The translations under genes and the position numbers were made by a program. A stretch of DNA of 64,000 bases from Bacillus sp. PK3_68 (GTDB lineage: Bacteria > Bacillota > Bacilli > Bacillales > Domibacillaceae), in assembly GCF_003600835.1 (NCBI RefSeq), contig NZ_NQYC01000001.1, forward strand, positions 4,416,411-4,480,410. Reading direction: 5' to 3'. The notes under the pieces are model-generated. The model saw nothing but the letters and a program-made list of their open reading frames with translations. It was not told the DNA's origin and made no database searches. This document shows, piece after piece, positions 9,107 to 17,039 of the stretch (the stretch's first letter is position 1; every line of letters starts with the position of its first letter).

Positions 9107-9758
9107 CTAAACGATCAATTAGCTATTAGAGATTATTTAACCAATGACCGCAAAATAGATTCGCGTCCGGTAAATTGGTTAGCCCAGAAAGAACTGATTT
9201 CTCAAGACCAAAAAAAGAATGTCATATTTAAATGAAGAGAAACAGGCGGCAAAGAAAAATCGTTGGTGCAGAGCGGTAAGGTACAATTAAGACAGATAAT
9301 AGGAGAGGTTCATTTAAGTAAATCTTGAAAAATGGGAAGGAACATTCAGGTTTTACAGTAGATATAGGTCGGCCTGATACCATTTACTTCTTTGAAAACC
9401 CCATTGACCTACTCTCTTATTGGAGCATTAAGCAAGAAAAACTCAAAGACGACCGAATGGTAAGCATGAATGGACTAAAACTAAAAATAGTTTTTCAATC
9501 TTATCTTAAAACTAAAAAAGAGGGCTTAAACATTAAGAATGTCGTTCTGGCAGTAGATAATGATAAAGCAGGTAAAGAATTTATTAAGAAGGTTAGACAA
9601 GTAGTAAATATTGATATGTTAAAGACCGGCATTCCTAATAACGAAAAGACTGGAACGATGAGTTAAAAAAGAAAGTAGGCAATAAACAAGAAGCAAAACA
9701 GGAGAAAAAGTCAATTTCAACACTGCAAAGAACACTTGGGACTGTGATGGAAAAATAA
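9107..9758 (+). pseudogene. DUF3991/TOPRIM primase-like protein, multiply disrupted
   Basis: Conceptual translation across stops gives a DUF3991 segment (LAIRDYLTNDRKIDSR, NWLAQKELISQDQ, then RETGG) running into a TOPRIM domain (YFFENPIDLLSYWS, VVLAVDNDKAGKEFI) and a C-terminal tail ending TLGTVMEK. Disruptions: TGA where Trp is expected after KNVIFK (about 9233), TAA (about 9278) and TAA (about 9318) in place of sense codons, and a 1-base deletion near 9648 that shifts the last 35 codons. Such proteins occur on conjugative plasmids and ICEs of Firmicutes, supporting a dead mobile element here. Confidence 0.8.
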
Positions 9759-9886
9759 ACAAAAACACAAAAACACAAAACACAAAAACACAAAAACACA
9801 AAAACACAAAAACACAAAAACACAAAAACACAAAAACACAAAAACACAAAAACACAAAAACACAATAATACAATAATACAATAACA
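9759..9886. repeat. 8-bp tandem repeat (CACAAAAA)n and ACAATAAT variants
   Basis: About 12-13 head-to-tail copies of CACAAAAA (one 7-bp unit near the start) followed by three ACAATAA[T/C] units with the same period. It begins directly after the stop of the DUF3991 pseudogene. It produces long spurious minus-strand ORFs rich in Cys-Phe-Val. Not CRISPR: no spacers. Confidence 0.95.
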
Positions 9887-10300
9887 CTTAATGAGATATC
9901 AGGAAACAATATGGATGGTGTGATTGTGGCAGTGTTCCCTAATCAACACATAATAATTCAAAGAAGATGAGGATGCGAAATGAAAAACGATGGTATCAAA
10001 ACTATTTGCCTTATATAGGGGGAAAGATGTCAAAGTTTTATTCTGTTTTTTGAGCTTGTACTTTCTATCTATTCAAGTAATACACACTATCATTCAATAA
10101 GTGTGAGCTGGCTTGAACATTCTTCTATAATATAAAAATGCCGAACCAATTGTTTATTTCAGAAAAGGATGCGGATTACAGAAAGGATCAAACTTTTTTA
10201 TAAAAGTTCCTTCTTTATTCAAAATGGATTCTTTTAATTTGCTGTGGAAATGCAGGTTTATACGTTATTTCTGGTCAAACTTTATTTTAAAGTAGCATAT
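9887..10300. other. Intergenic gap, no gene recognised
   Basis: AT-rich with frequent stops in all frames. No intact ORF, terminator or RNA gene is convincing. Confidence 0.4.
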
Positions 10301-10306
10301 TATTAG

Positions 10307-10358
10307 GGTTTTATCGATATTGAGAAATTATTTTTCGATATTGCGAACGATTTATGCT
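10307..10358 (+). promoter_or_regulatory. Candidate activator-binding sites (two copies)
   Basis: TTATCGATATTGAGAA and TTTTCGATATTGCGAACG, two direct copies of the element TTWTCGRATNTR shared by the sigma-54 promoters of this island, about 100-145 bp upstream of the -24 box at 10452. Inferred binding sites of the sigma-54 activator. Confidence 0.5.
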
Positions 10359-10451
10359 TATTTATATAAGTTTTACAGAAGAGGAATAGCAAAATTGGTA
10401 AAACAACAGATTTTTTCCTCTTTTAGTCCTTAGTTTTACTAGATTTTTAAT

Positions 10452-10468
10452 TTGGCATAAAAACTGCA
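10452..10468 (+). promoter_or_regulatory. Sigma-54 (SigL) promoter of patB remnant
   Basis: TTGGCATAAAAACTGCA: GG and GC in correct -24/-12 spacing; -12 box CTGCA is slightly off consensus. It stands upstream of a decayed patB fragment, about 600 bp before the activator gene, and might now serve as a leader promoter for it. Confidence 0.7.
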
Positions 10469-10575
10469 TAAAGAAACATGTAAGCCAAGAGAAAACCAGT
10501 GGAGATTTGAAACCCAAATGAACTAGTTGACCGATAAAATAATAATTATGAAAAATGGACTAAAGGAGCGTTTTA

Positions 10576-10918
10576 ATGTGGAAAGACGGAGAGGAATGTC
10601 TGGAGCAACTGATGAATTATTTACAAGGAAACTTAAATTTATTGGCGAAGATTTTTGACGGAAAATTCTAAAAATAAAGCCTGTTAAACCAGAGGGAACT
10701 TATCTTGTTTGGTTGGACTGCATGGGACTAAGGCTAACAGTAAACGAACTTAATCAGTTTATGCATTGTCAATGCAGGTGTCGCTACGAATGAAGGGTGA
10801 ATTTTTTGGGGAAATGAGGAAGGCTTTATACGTATGAATATTGGCTGCCCTCGTCTAATATTAAAAAAGCTTACAACAAATTCAACAAGCGGTTAATATT
10901 TTATACTTGAAAAAATAG
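10576..10918 (+). pseudogene. patB/malY-type C-S lyase, C-terminal remnant
   Basis: Pieces in different frames match the C-terminal quarter of the two intact PatB proteins here: EECLEQLMNYLQGNLN, KPEGTYLVWLDC, VNELNQFM, GFIRMNIGCPR and QIQQAVNIL. Frameshifts and a TGA separate them. An ATG with AAAGGAG box directly precedes the fragment, so a large internal deletion has joined the original 5' end to the 3' part. It retains its own sigma-54 promoter. Confidence 0.85.
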
Positions 10919-11077
10919 TACGTTACCAGCTTAAGAAGGGTTATAATAACTTTAATTAGCCTACTCGAAACGATTTTGTAAACGTTCTCTATTATCTAAT
11001 AAGCAACATTTACAAATAAGATGTTTAGAAAACAATAGATCATTTAGATGGGCTCTAGCTCGTAGGAGGGAGAAAAA

Positions 11078-12529
11078 GTGACGAGTATAACTCAAAATCA
11101 GGAATTTATTCAAGTGTTTTCAGAAAACATTACAGCAGTACTTGGTTTTGATATAACAATACTTGATAAAAACGGTAATCGGGTAAGTGGCACAGGCAGC
11201 TATCAGCAACAAATTGGCAAACCTGCACCTGACGGCTCCTTGTTACGGGCTGTGATGAAAACAGGCAGACCCGAATTGACCTATGATGTTATAAAAAATG
11301 AATCCCAGTGTATGAGCTGTAAATTTTTAAAGCAATGCAAAGAAACAGCAACTATAGGTTTTCCGATAGTAAAGGGGAGAGAAACTCTAGGAGTCATTGG
11401 GCTCATGGGTTTTTCTGTTGAACAAAAGAAAAAGATGATTAAGAATGCTGAGGCACTTAAGAGGTTTCTACAACATCTAAGTTTGATATTAGAAAGCAAG
11501 TTGGTTTCGCAGGAGTGTAGATCTCAATCCAAATGCAGTTTATATGAAGACACTTTAGAATCAGGTAAAGTTGTTACCTTTGAAAGTATAATTAGTAAAA
11601 ATGCGGATATGCAAGATGTTATATATAAAGCCAAGCGTGTAGTAAACAGCCCGGCAAATGTTTTGATTAGAGGAGGGACTGGAACAGGCAAGGAATTATT
11701 GGCAAAGGCAATTCATTTCGAGAGTGATAGGAAAAACAATCCTTTTGTTGCAGTTAATTGTGCTGCTATACCTGAGAATTTGCTGGAAAGCGAATTGTTC
11801 GGCTATGAGGGAGGAGCTTTTACTGGGTCAAATCGAGAAGGAAAAGTGGGGAAGTTTGAGCTGGCTAATAATGGAACTATCTTTCTCGATGAGATAGGAG
11901 ATTTACCTCTTTCTTTGCAGCCTAAATTTCTAAGAGTGCTACAGGAGAGAGAGATTGAAAGAATTGGGGGAAATAAATCACTGCCTGTTAATGTTAGAGT
12001 GATAACGGCTACACATCGCAATTTAGAAGAAATGGTTCAAAATGGATCATTTCGTGAGGATTTATACTATCGGATAAATGTTATTCCGCTTCATACAAAG
12101 TTATTGAAAGACCGTCGGGATGAAATTCCGTTTTTTCTTCAGTATTTTATTTGTAAACATTGCTCAACTTTAAACCGTCCATACTTAAGCATTGATCCGC
12201 TATTAGAACAATGGTTAATACAATATGATTGGCCAGGTAATATTAGACAGTTAGAAAATGTTGTTGAATACATGGTAAATATGGCAGAATCTGAAGTGAT
12301 TGGCTTTCAAGACCTTCCAGATTATCTCTACCAAAAAAAGCAAACACCTATAAATACCCGAGGATTAAGTTTGGAAGAGATGGTTGCTGAATATGAAAAA
12401 TCGGTTATACAAAGCTTCTTTCTAATTGAAAAGAATAGAATAGATAAAGAAAAAGTTGCTGATGAATTGAAAATTAGTTTATCAACTCTTTATCGCAAGA
12501 TGGAAAAATACAATCTAAAAGTTTTATAA
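11078..12529 (+). CDS. Sigma-54-dependent transcriptional activator (enhancer-binding protein)
   Basis: A 483-residue bacterial enhancer-binding protein. N-terminal sensor (residues 1-155) is GAF/PAS-like and has a Cys cluster, C78-x2-C81-x5-C87, plus C147 and C153. The AAA+ domain follows: Walker A GGTGTGKE (199-206), GAFTGS loop (246-251) that contacts sigma-54, Walker B TIFLDEIGD, and WPGNIRQLENVV. A Fis-type helix-turn-helix closes the protein (KEKVADELKISLSTLYRKMEKY). GTG start with GGAGGG upstream. It lies between the sigma-54 promoters at 10452 and 12741 and is the only such activator in the window, so it is the natural candidate regulator of all island promoters (inference). The cysteines may bind metal, Fe-S or a thiol signal; unproven. 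Confidence 0.95.
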   Translation: MTSITQNQEFIQVFSENITAVLGFDITILDKNGNRVSGTGSYQQQIGKPAPDGSLLRAVMKTGRPELTYDVIKNESQCMSCKFLKQCKETATIGFPIVKGRETLGVIGLMGFSVEQKKKMIKNAEALKRFLQHLSLILESKLVSQECRSQSKCSLYEDTLESGKVVTFESIISKNADMQDVIYKAKRVVNSPANVLIRGGTGTGKELLAKAIHFESDRKNNPFVAVNCAAIPENLLESELFGYEGGAFTGSNREGKVGKFELANNGTIFLDEIGDLPLSLQPKFLRVLQEREIERIGGNKSLPVNVRVITATHRNLEEMVQNGSFREDLYYRINVIPLHTKLLKDRRDEIPFFLQYFICKHCSTLNRPYLSIDPLLEQWLIQYDWPGNIRQLENVVEYMVNMAESEVIGFQDLPDYLYQKKQTPINTRGLSLEEMVAEYEKSVIQSFFLIEKNRIDKEKVADELKISLSTLYRKMEKYNLKVL

Positions 12530-12540
12530 ATAGTATTTTG

Positions 12541-12574
12541 AGATTGCAAATTTTAATTTGCAATCTTTTTTTTG
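12541..12574 (+). terminator. Intrinsic terminator of activator gene
   Basis: AGATTGCAAA-TTTTAA-TTTGCAATCT followed by eight T. Confidence 0.9.
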
Positions 12575-12621
12575 TTTATTGGAATTGTGGGAGGTCATGT
12601 ATTTAAAAATTGAGAAAATCA

Positions 12622-12643
12622 TTATCGGATCTAGGAACGAAAA
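12622..12643 (+). promoter_or_regulatory. Candidate activator-binding site
   Basis: TTATCGGATCTAGGAACGAA, matching the shared TTWTCGRATNTR element, about 110 bp upstream of the -24 box at 12741. The paralogous site at 24009 is at the same distance. Confidence 0.5.
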
Positions 12644-12740
12644 AAAGCCATGACGATAGGCTTTCATCCTCACGATCGCGAAGTTGATAAATTTTGAACC
12701 TAGAAGGAAAAAGGAATGTTGAATTAACAAGGGTTTTAAG

Positions 12741-12757
12741 TTGGCACAACTCTTGCA
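12741..12757 (+). promoter_or_regulatory. Sigma-54 (SigL) promoter of tauE-cstB-ridA operon
   Basis: TTGGCACAACTCTTGCA, an excellent -24/-12 match. Identical core to the copy at 24127. Expected start site about 12 bp after the GC, giving a roughly 110-base leader before tauE. Confidence 0.88.
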
Positions 12758-12797
12758 ATATTAGAAAACGACACAGAAAAATGGGAGGTGAAGCAAT

Positions 12798-12860
12798 TTG
12801 AATGGTTTTGATGTTTGTAATTTATTAAAGAAGCACCCGCATATGTGTCACAGAATTTAA
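12798..12860 (+). CDS. Micro-ORF (20 aa, cysteine-containing) in SigL transcript leader
   Basis: TTG start 5-6 bases after a strong GGGAGGTG box. The peptide starts MNGFDVCNLLKK and has a second Cys near its end. The duplicated region at 24183-24263 encodes MNSTDVCNLVKK followed by a different tail with two more Cys. The shared RBS, start and DVCNLxKK core suggest translation; it may be a leader peptide sensing cysteine supply or the stub of a lost gene. No family recognised. Confidence 0.45.
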   Translation: MNGFDVCNLLKKHPHMCHRI

Positions 12861-12879
12861 AAGGGAGTAATGATATGAA

Positions 12880-13302
12880 ATGACAATTGAACAATGGATT
12901 CTCACTGTTGCCTCAGGCGGAATTGTCGGTTTCACTTTGGGCCTGATTGGCGGCGGCGGTTCAATTTTAGCGGTACCTCTTATGCTTTACTTAGTTGGAG
13001 TGAAAGATCCGCATATGATCATTGGCAGTACTGCCCTCGCTGTTTCAATTAATGCCTTTGTAAATCTCATACCTCATGCGCGTGCTGGTCATGTCCACTG
13101 GAAACCGGCAATTATATTTGCTATACCTGGTGCAATAGGCGCTTTCTGGGGATCGACCCTTGGGAAGCTTATTCCGAGTAAACAACTGCTATTCCTCTTT
13201 GCTTTACTTATGATTATTATGGCCATTAAAATGATTTTGCCTAAAAGAAATATAAAACAAAAAGCAAACTTTGAAATGCAAGGATCTGATTTAAATGGAT
13301 AA
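12880..13302 (+). CDS. Sulfite exporter TauE/SafE family, N-terminal half
   Basis: 140 residues covering the first TauE/SafE repeat: four hydrophobic segments with the hallmark GLIGGGGSILAVPLMLY near residue 22 and SINAFVNL. Typical TauE proteins are single chains of 250-270 residues; here the first half stops in the inter-repeat linker and overlaps the second-half ORF by 8 bases. Role in the family: export of sulfite or other sulfur oxyanions/organosulfonates. RBS AAGGGAG. First gene after a sigma-54 promoter, ahead of cstB and ridA. Whether the split is natural or a frameshift is open. Confidence 0.85.
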   Translation: MTIEQWILTVASGGIVGFTLGLIGGGGSILAVPLMLYLVGVKDPHMIIGSTALAVSINAFVNLIPHARAGHVHWKPAIIFAIPGAIGAFWGSTLGKLIPSKQLLFLFALLMIIMAIKMILPKRNIKQKANFEMQGSDLNG

Positions 13303-13684
13303 ATACAATGGAAGAAAATTAACGATCACTGGTGGACTGACGGGTTTAGCATCTGGCTTTTTTGGCATCGGTGGCGGGTTTTTAATTGTTCCATCTCTTA
13401 TGGCAACCACAAATATGTTAATGATTGAAGCAATAGGTTCTTCTTTGTTTTCCGTAGGAACTTTTGGACTTACAACGGCAATAAATTACAGTATCTCAGG
13501 TTTAGTAAATTGGTTGGTAGTACTGGCGCTTGTGGGCGGTGGGTTTATAGGAGGCATATTTGGCACATTGGCGGCAAAGAGTTTAAGTAAGCAACGAAAA
13601 GCTCTCAATTATACGTTTTCTGCGATTGTCATAACTGTGGCCATTTATATGATTATTATAAATGCTGAAGCCTTGAATTTATGA
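13295..13684 (+). CDS. Sulfite exporter TauE/SafE family, C-terminal half
   Basis: 129 residues forming the second TauE/SafE repeat (GLASGFFGIGGGFLIVPSLM, then GSSLFSVGTFGLTTAI). Its ATG overlaps the end of the first half (ATGGATAA) and has AAGGA 10 bases upstream, so translation as a separate subunit by coupling is possible and would give a two-chain transporter. A single-base indel in the linker is the alternative. It overlaps the next, DUF1641-like, reading frame by 4 bases (ATGA). Confidence 0.83.
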   Translation: MDKYNGRKLTITGGLTGLASGFFGIGGGFLIVPSLMATTNMLMIEAIGSSLFSVGTFGLTTAINYSISGLVNWLVVLALVGGGFIGGIFGTLAAKSLSKQRKALNYTFSAIVITVAIYMIIINAEALNL

Positions 13685-13992
13685 ATCTGCCTAAGTATGT
13701 TAAATATTTGTCTTTGGCAGAACTAATAATTGATCTTCTATTATCAGTATCTAGTGACAAGGAAGCAGTCGATTATTTATTTGAAGGTGCTCACGAAGTT
13801 GTAGAGCCGATTCAGCAAAAGGTTCAAAATGGCTAGACTATGTTGCAGAAGGCACGGAAAGAAACGGAAAGAGACCGTTCACAAGTAACGATCTTTACAT
13901 TGATCAGATTAATAAAAGAACCTGCTATTCAGCGAAATATTCATTTTGTCAAGGCCTTGTTAACGAGTATATCTAAACATGAACAAAAATAA
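13681..13992 (+). pseudogene. DUF1641-like protein with in-frame amber stop
   Basis: One frame from ATG 13681 to TAA 13992 (104 codons) is open except for TAG at 13834-13836. The second part (TIFTLIRLIKEPAIQ then FVKALLTS) resembles the conserved end of DUF1641 proteins such as YrhD. Start overlaps the TauE stop as ATGA, so it was a translationally coupled operon member. Whether the TAG is real, an error, or read through is unknown. Confidence 0.65.
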
Positions 13993-14028
13993 TTTATAGC
14001 TTATTAGTTGCTAAAGGGGCGTTCACAC

Positions 14029-15447
14029 ATGATAATTAAATATTTTTATGATGACAAATTGGCCCATGCGTCTTATTTAGTAGGCTGTCAGGCTAAGGGA
14101 GAGGCCATTGTCATTGATCCTTCTCGTAATATTACTCCCTACTTAAAAGCGGCGAAGGCACAAGGGGTATGGATTACTAGTGTTGCGGAGACACATATTC
14201 ATGCAGATTATATTTCTGGTTCACGGGAGTTGGCTTCAAAAACAGGGGCAAAACTTTACCTGTCAGATGAGGGAGATGATGAATGGAAGTATCAGTTTGC
14301 AGATAAGTTTGATCATCAACTGCTGAAGGATGGAGATGATTTCTTTATTGGAAATTTACAATTTAAAGTTATTCATACTCCAGGGCACACACCCGAACAC
14401 ATTTCCTTTTTATTGACTGACGGGGTATCAGCAGTTCAAGCCCCTTTTGGCATATTTACTGGTGACTTTGTTTTTGCCGGAGATGTGGGTCGTCCAGATT
14501 TGTTGGAAAAAGCTGTGGGTGTAAGCGGTTCCTCTTATCACATGGCAAAGAGTATGTTTAAGTCCTTGCAGCGATTTAAACAACTTCCGGACTTTTTACA
14601 AGTCTGGCCAGCACACGGAGCAGGCAGCGCGTGCGGTAAATCACTGGGAGCAGTGCCTTCTACTACGGTTGGTTATGAAAAGCTAGCTAACTGGGCATTT
14701 CAACATAATCAGGAAGATCAATTTATAGAGGAATTACTTGCCGGACAGCCTGAACCTCCCAAGTATTTTAAAATAATGAAAAAAGTAAATAAGCAAGGGG
14801 CTGGCTTACTCGAAAAAATTGAGCCTGTAATTCATAGAAAGCCTTCCTTAACGCTAGTTCGAGAGTGGACCAAAAAAGGCATTGTGGTAGATACACGACC
14901 AGCAAAGGTCTTCGCGAAGAAACATATAGCAGAAACCATCAATATTCCATACAATAAATCATTTGTCACCTGGGCTGGATGGCTGCTTGATTATGATCGG
15001 CCTATATATTTGTTGGTCAGTGAAGAAAAAGAGTCTGAAATATTGAAAGCTTTACAATCAATCGGGCTTGATCAAGTCAGTGCTATAATGGATGACAGTT
15101 TTATTAATCAACTCGAAATGAATGCTGTTGATGTGTTGGATTACGGATCAGTAGAACCAAAAGAGATCATTGATAAGATAGATGATTTTTATATTCTGGA
15201 TGTTCGCACCGATAGTGAATGGAAGGAAGGACATATTCCCCAGGCCAATCATGTTATGCTGGGAACTTTAGAAGATAGAATAAAGGAAATTCCGCACAAT
15301 AAGCCAATTCTCGTAAATTGTAAATCAGGTGCTAGATCGGCTATTGCTGCCAGTATATTACAAGCAAATGGTTTTAAACAAATCCTTAATTTAACAGGCG
15401 GGTTTGATAAATGGTCGCAAGAGAAATTTATGACAGTAAAAAGCTAG
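14029..15447 (+). CDS. cstB: Persulfide dioxygenase-rhodanese fusion, CstB-like
   Basis: 472 residues with three parts: an N-terminal metallo-beta-lactamase persulfide dioxygenase (H56, H58, D60 in ETHIHADY; HTPGHTPEH; GDVGRPDLL), a central rhodanese-like domain without a catalytic Cys, and a C-terminal rhodanese with Cys431 in NCKSGARS. The AHGAGSACGKSLGAVPS segment with Cys202 near the iron site is the signature of Staphylococcus CstB, which converts thiol persulfides to thiosulfate with O2. Start ATG 14029 has AAAGGGG upstream; the TTG at 14008 is upstream of that RBS. Operon neighbours TauE and RidA fit disposal of reduced sulfur made by the C-S lyases. In staphylococci the operon is controlled by CstR; here a sigma-54 promoter precedes it. 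Confidence 0.92.
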   Translation: MIIKYFYDDKLAHASYLVGCQAKGEAIVIDPSRNITPYLKAAKAQGVWITSVAETHIHADYISGSRELASKTGAKLYLSDEGDDEWKYQFADKFDHQLLKDGDDFFIGNLQFKVIHTPGHTPEHISFLLTDGVSAVQAPFGIFTGDFVFAGDVGRPDLLEKAVGVSGSSYHMAKSMFKSLQRFKQLPDFLQVWPAHGAGSACGKSLGAVPSTTVGYEKLANWAFQHNQEDQFIEELLAGQPEPPKYFKIMKKVNKQGAGLLEKIEPVIHRKPSLTLVREWTKKGIVVDTRPAKVFAKKHIAETINIPYNKSFVTWAGWLLDYDRPIYLLVSEEKESEILKALQSIGLDQVSAIMDDSFINQLEMNAVDVLDYGSVEPKEIIDKIDDFYILDVRTDSEWKEGHIPQANHVMLGTLEDRIKEIPHNKPILVNCKSGARSAIAASILQANGFKQILNLTGGFDKWSQEKFMTVKS

Positions 15448-15508
15448 TACGCTTTAGAGTTTCAAACCAAACTTAATAAGAAAATACATGTAAGGTGGAA
15501 TGATGATT

Positions 15509-15886
15509 ATGTTTAAAACTATATCAACAAATAAAGCACCAAAAGCAATTGGCCCATATTCACAAGCTATTAGTGTAGATGGTTTTCTTTTTCTTTCAGG
15601 ACAGATACCGATTGATCCCGAAACAGGAGAGGTAATTGAAAATGACATTAGACTGCAAACACAACAAGTTTTAAAGAATATTCGAGCCATTTTGGAAACG
15701 GAGAGCTATTCACTTACCAATATTGTTAAAACTACTATTTTTATAAATGATATGAATAACTTCTCTCATGTAAACGAAGAGTATGCCCAGTTTATGGGGG
15801 AGCATAACCCTGCACGTTCTACTGTAGAGGTAAGTCGTCTCCCTAAAGACGTAATGATAGAAATAGAGGCCATTGCTAAAAAATAA
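15509..15886 (+). CDS. ridA: RidA family enamine/imine deaminase
   Basis: 125-residue RidA/YjgF protein: [12 protein letters not shown] near the N-terminus, [10 protein letters not shown], and the catalytic Arg in [13 protein letters not shown] with the trailing Glu in MIEIEAIA. It hydrolyses reactive 2-aminoacrylate released by PLP beta-eliminases to pyruvate and ammonia, which suits an island with two cysteine C-S lyases. ATG 15509 is chosen for its 10-base spacing from AAGGTGG; ATGs at 15500 and 15503 are too close to it. Last gene before a strong terminator. Confidence 0.95.
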   Translation: MFKTISTNKAPKAIGPYSQAISVDGFLFLSGQIPIDPETGEVIENDIRLQTQQVLKNIRAILETESYSLTNIVKTTIFINDMNNFSHVNEEYAQFMGEHNPARSTVEVSRLPKDVMIEIEAIAKK

Positions 15887-15970
15887 ACATTGATTTTTAA
15901 GAATGACTGCTGGACATGTTACAACTTTAATTTGGATAAATCATATTTTTAAGAAAAAGTATAATTAAAT

Positions 15971-16018
15971 AATACCGGCTTTCTATCTATCGATATGGAA
16001 GGCCGGTATTATTTTTGT
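15971..16018 (+). terminator. Intrinsic terminator after ridA
   Basis: AATACCGGCTTTC ... GGAAGGCCGGTATT with TATTTTTG following; ends the tauE-cstB-ridA unit. Confidence 0.88.
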
Positions 16019-16096
16019 ATTAATTCCGTTTGATAAAAAGTTTATAACTATAATTTTTAATATAGCAATAGATTCCAAATGAGATAACAGAAAATT

Positions 16097-16112
16097 TGTC
16101 ATATCCGAAAAA
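16097..16112 (-). promoter_or_regulatory. Candidate activator-binding site
   Basis: On the minus strand TTTTCGGATATGAC, matching TTTTCGGATGTG at 26752 and the shared element; about 130 bp upstream of the -24 box at 16237. Confidence 0.45.
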
Positions 16113-16210
16113 AAAGTAGCGTTAATGCAAAAGGAGAAGATGTCTATATCATCAAGTTGATTGAAAGTTGATTCGCAACACTAATAATTTTTAGAAAAAC
16201 AGCGATGGAG

Positions 16211-16231
16211 AACCCTTATTTAATAAGGGTT
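16211..16231. promoter_or_regulatory. Perfect inverted repeat abutting the -24 box
   Basis: AACCCTTATT-T-AATAAGGGTT lies 5 bases upstream of the -24 element. Three of the sigma-54 promoters here have an AAGGG run 10-16 bases before TTGG. Could be an operator or chance. Confidence 0.4.
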
Positions 16232-16236
16232 TGCTA

Positions 16237-16253
16237 TTGGCACACTACTTGCT
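16237..16253 (+). promoter_or_regulatory. Sigma-54 (SigL) promoter of cdo-patB-tcyP operon
   Basis: TTGGCACACTACTTGCT, full consensus match with correct spacing. The leader to cdo is about 170 bases and contains GGGAGGGGGAATT soon after the start site but no intact micro-ORF. Confidence 0.88.
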
Positions 16254-16436
16254 ATGAAAGAGTAAAAGGGAGGGGGAATTAAAATATCAGTGGGTGGTTA
16301 GTAAATAATACATGTCTACTTTTCTAGAGTGATTGCTAACATGTAAGCCGGGACTGTATATCATGCTTAGAACTGCAAGAAGACTTATCTTTAAAAATTT
16401 TTGGTAATAATACCAATAAATATGAGGTGAGATGAA

Positions 16437-16934
16437 TTGGATCTTTTAGAAAGAATTAAAACACAATTTAACCACAAACATAATCTATCATTATCAGAGC
16501 TTCAAGAAGAAATGGAATCACTTGCTTTATCTTTAGAGGATGTTTCCCCTTATATTACAGAACCGAACGGCTTGCCATATGGTAGAAACGTAATTTTTCA
16601 ATCCGATGTAATTGAAGTTCTTGTCCTTTGTTTTCCTGCACAATCAAAAACTGCTATTCACGATCACGGCCAATCAATTGGGTGCGGCAAGGTGATTTCA
16701 GGAGAATTAACAGAAACCTCATATAAACTAAAAGAAGAAGAAGCCCCTGAAAAGTTTAAAGAAGCTAAAGTGGCTGAAAGAAATTCTTTTTTAATACCTG
16801 AGCAGCATATTCATACGATGGCAAATAATACTGAGGAGAAATTGATTACTTTCCATGTTTATTCTCCTCCACTTAGTGGTGTGCAAACTTTCGCTAGTTT
16901 ATTTGCTGCAGAAAAAATTAATCGGTTTGCATAA
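16437..16934 (+). CDS. cdo: Cysteine dioxygenase (cupin)
   Basis: 165-residue cupin of the cysteine dioxygenase family, which uses Fe(II) and O2 to oxidise cysteine to cysteine sulfinate. The first metal motif is AIHDHGQSIGCGKVISGEL (two His ligands; a Cys at the position that in some CDOs forms the Cys-Tyr cofactor), and the second is EQHIHTMAN. TTG 16437 is used because GAGGTG lies 7 bases upstream; an ATG at 16432 is out of frame. First gene of an operon with a PatB-type lyase and a cystine symporter. Confidence 0.9.
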   Translation: MDLLERIKTQFNHKHNLSLSELQEEMESLALSLEDVSPYITEPNGLPYGRNVIFQSDVIEVLVLCFPAQSKTAIHDHGQSIGCGKVISGELTETSYKLKEEEAPEKFKEAKVAERNSFLIPEQHIHTMANNTEEKLITFHVYSPPLSGVQTFASLFAAEKINRFA

Positions 16935-17039
16935 CACTTGCAACCTCTTGTCAAGTTTGCTTTTACAAAGCCAAGATCGGTTACTTAAGGAAGAAAACAG
17001 TATGGTAGGAGCTATGATAACTTTTTGGAGGTTTTAATA

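Noticed and set aside
9759..9886. Possible CRISPR array
   Set aside because: Repeat unit is 8 bp and head-to-tail with no unique spacers.
9619..9909. Minus-strand ORFs rich in Cys-Phe-Val repeats
   Set aside because: They are simply the translation of the (CACAAAAA)n tandem repeat; no RBS and no plausible protein.
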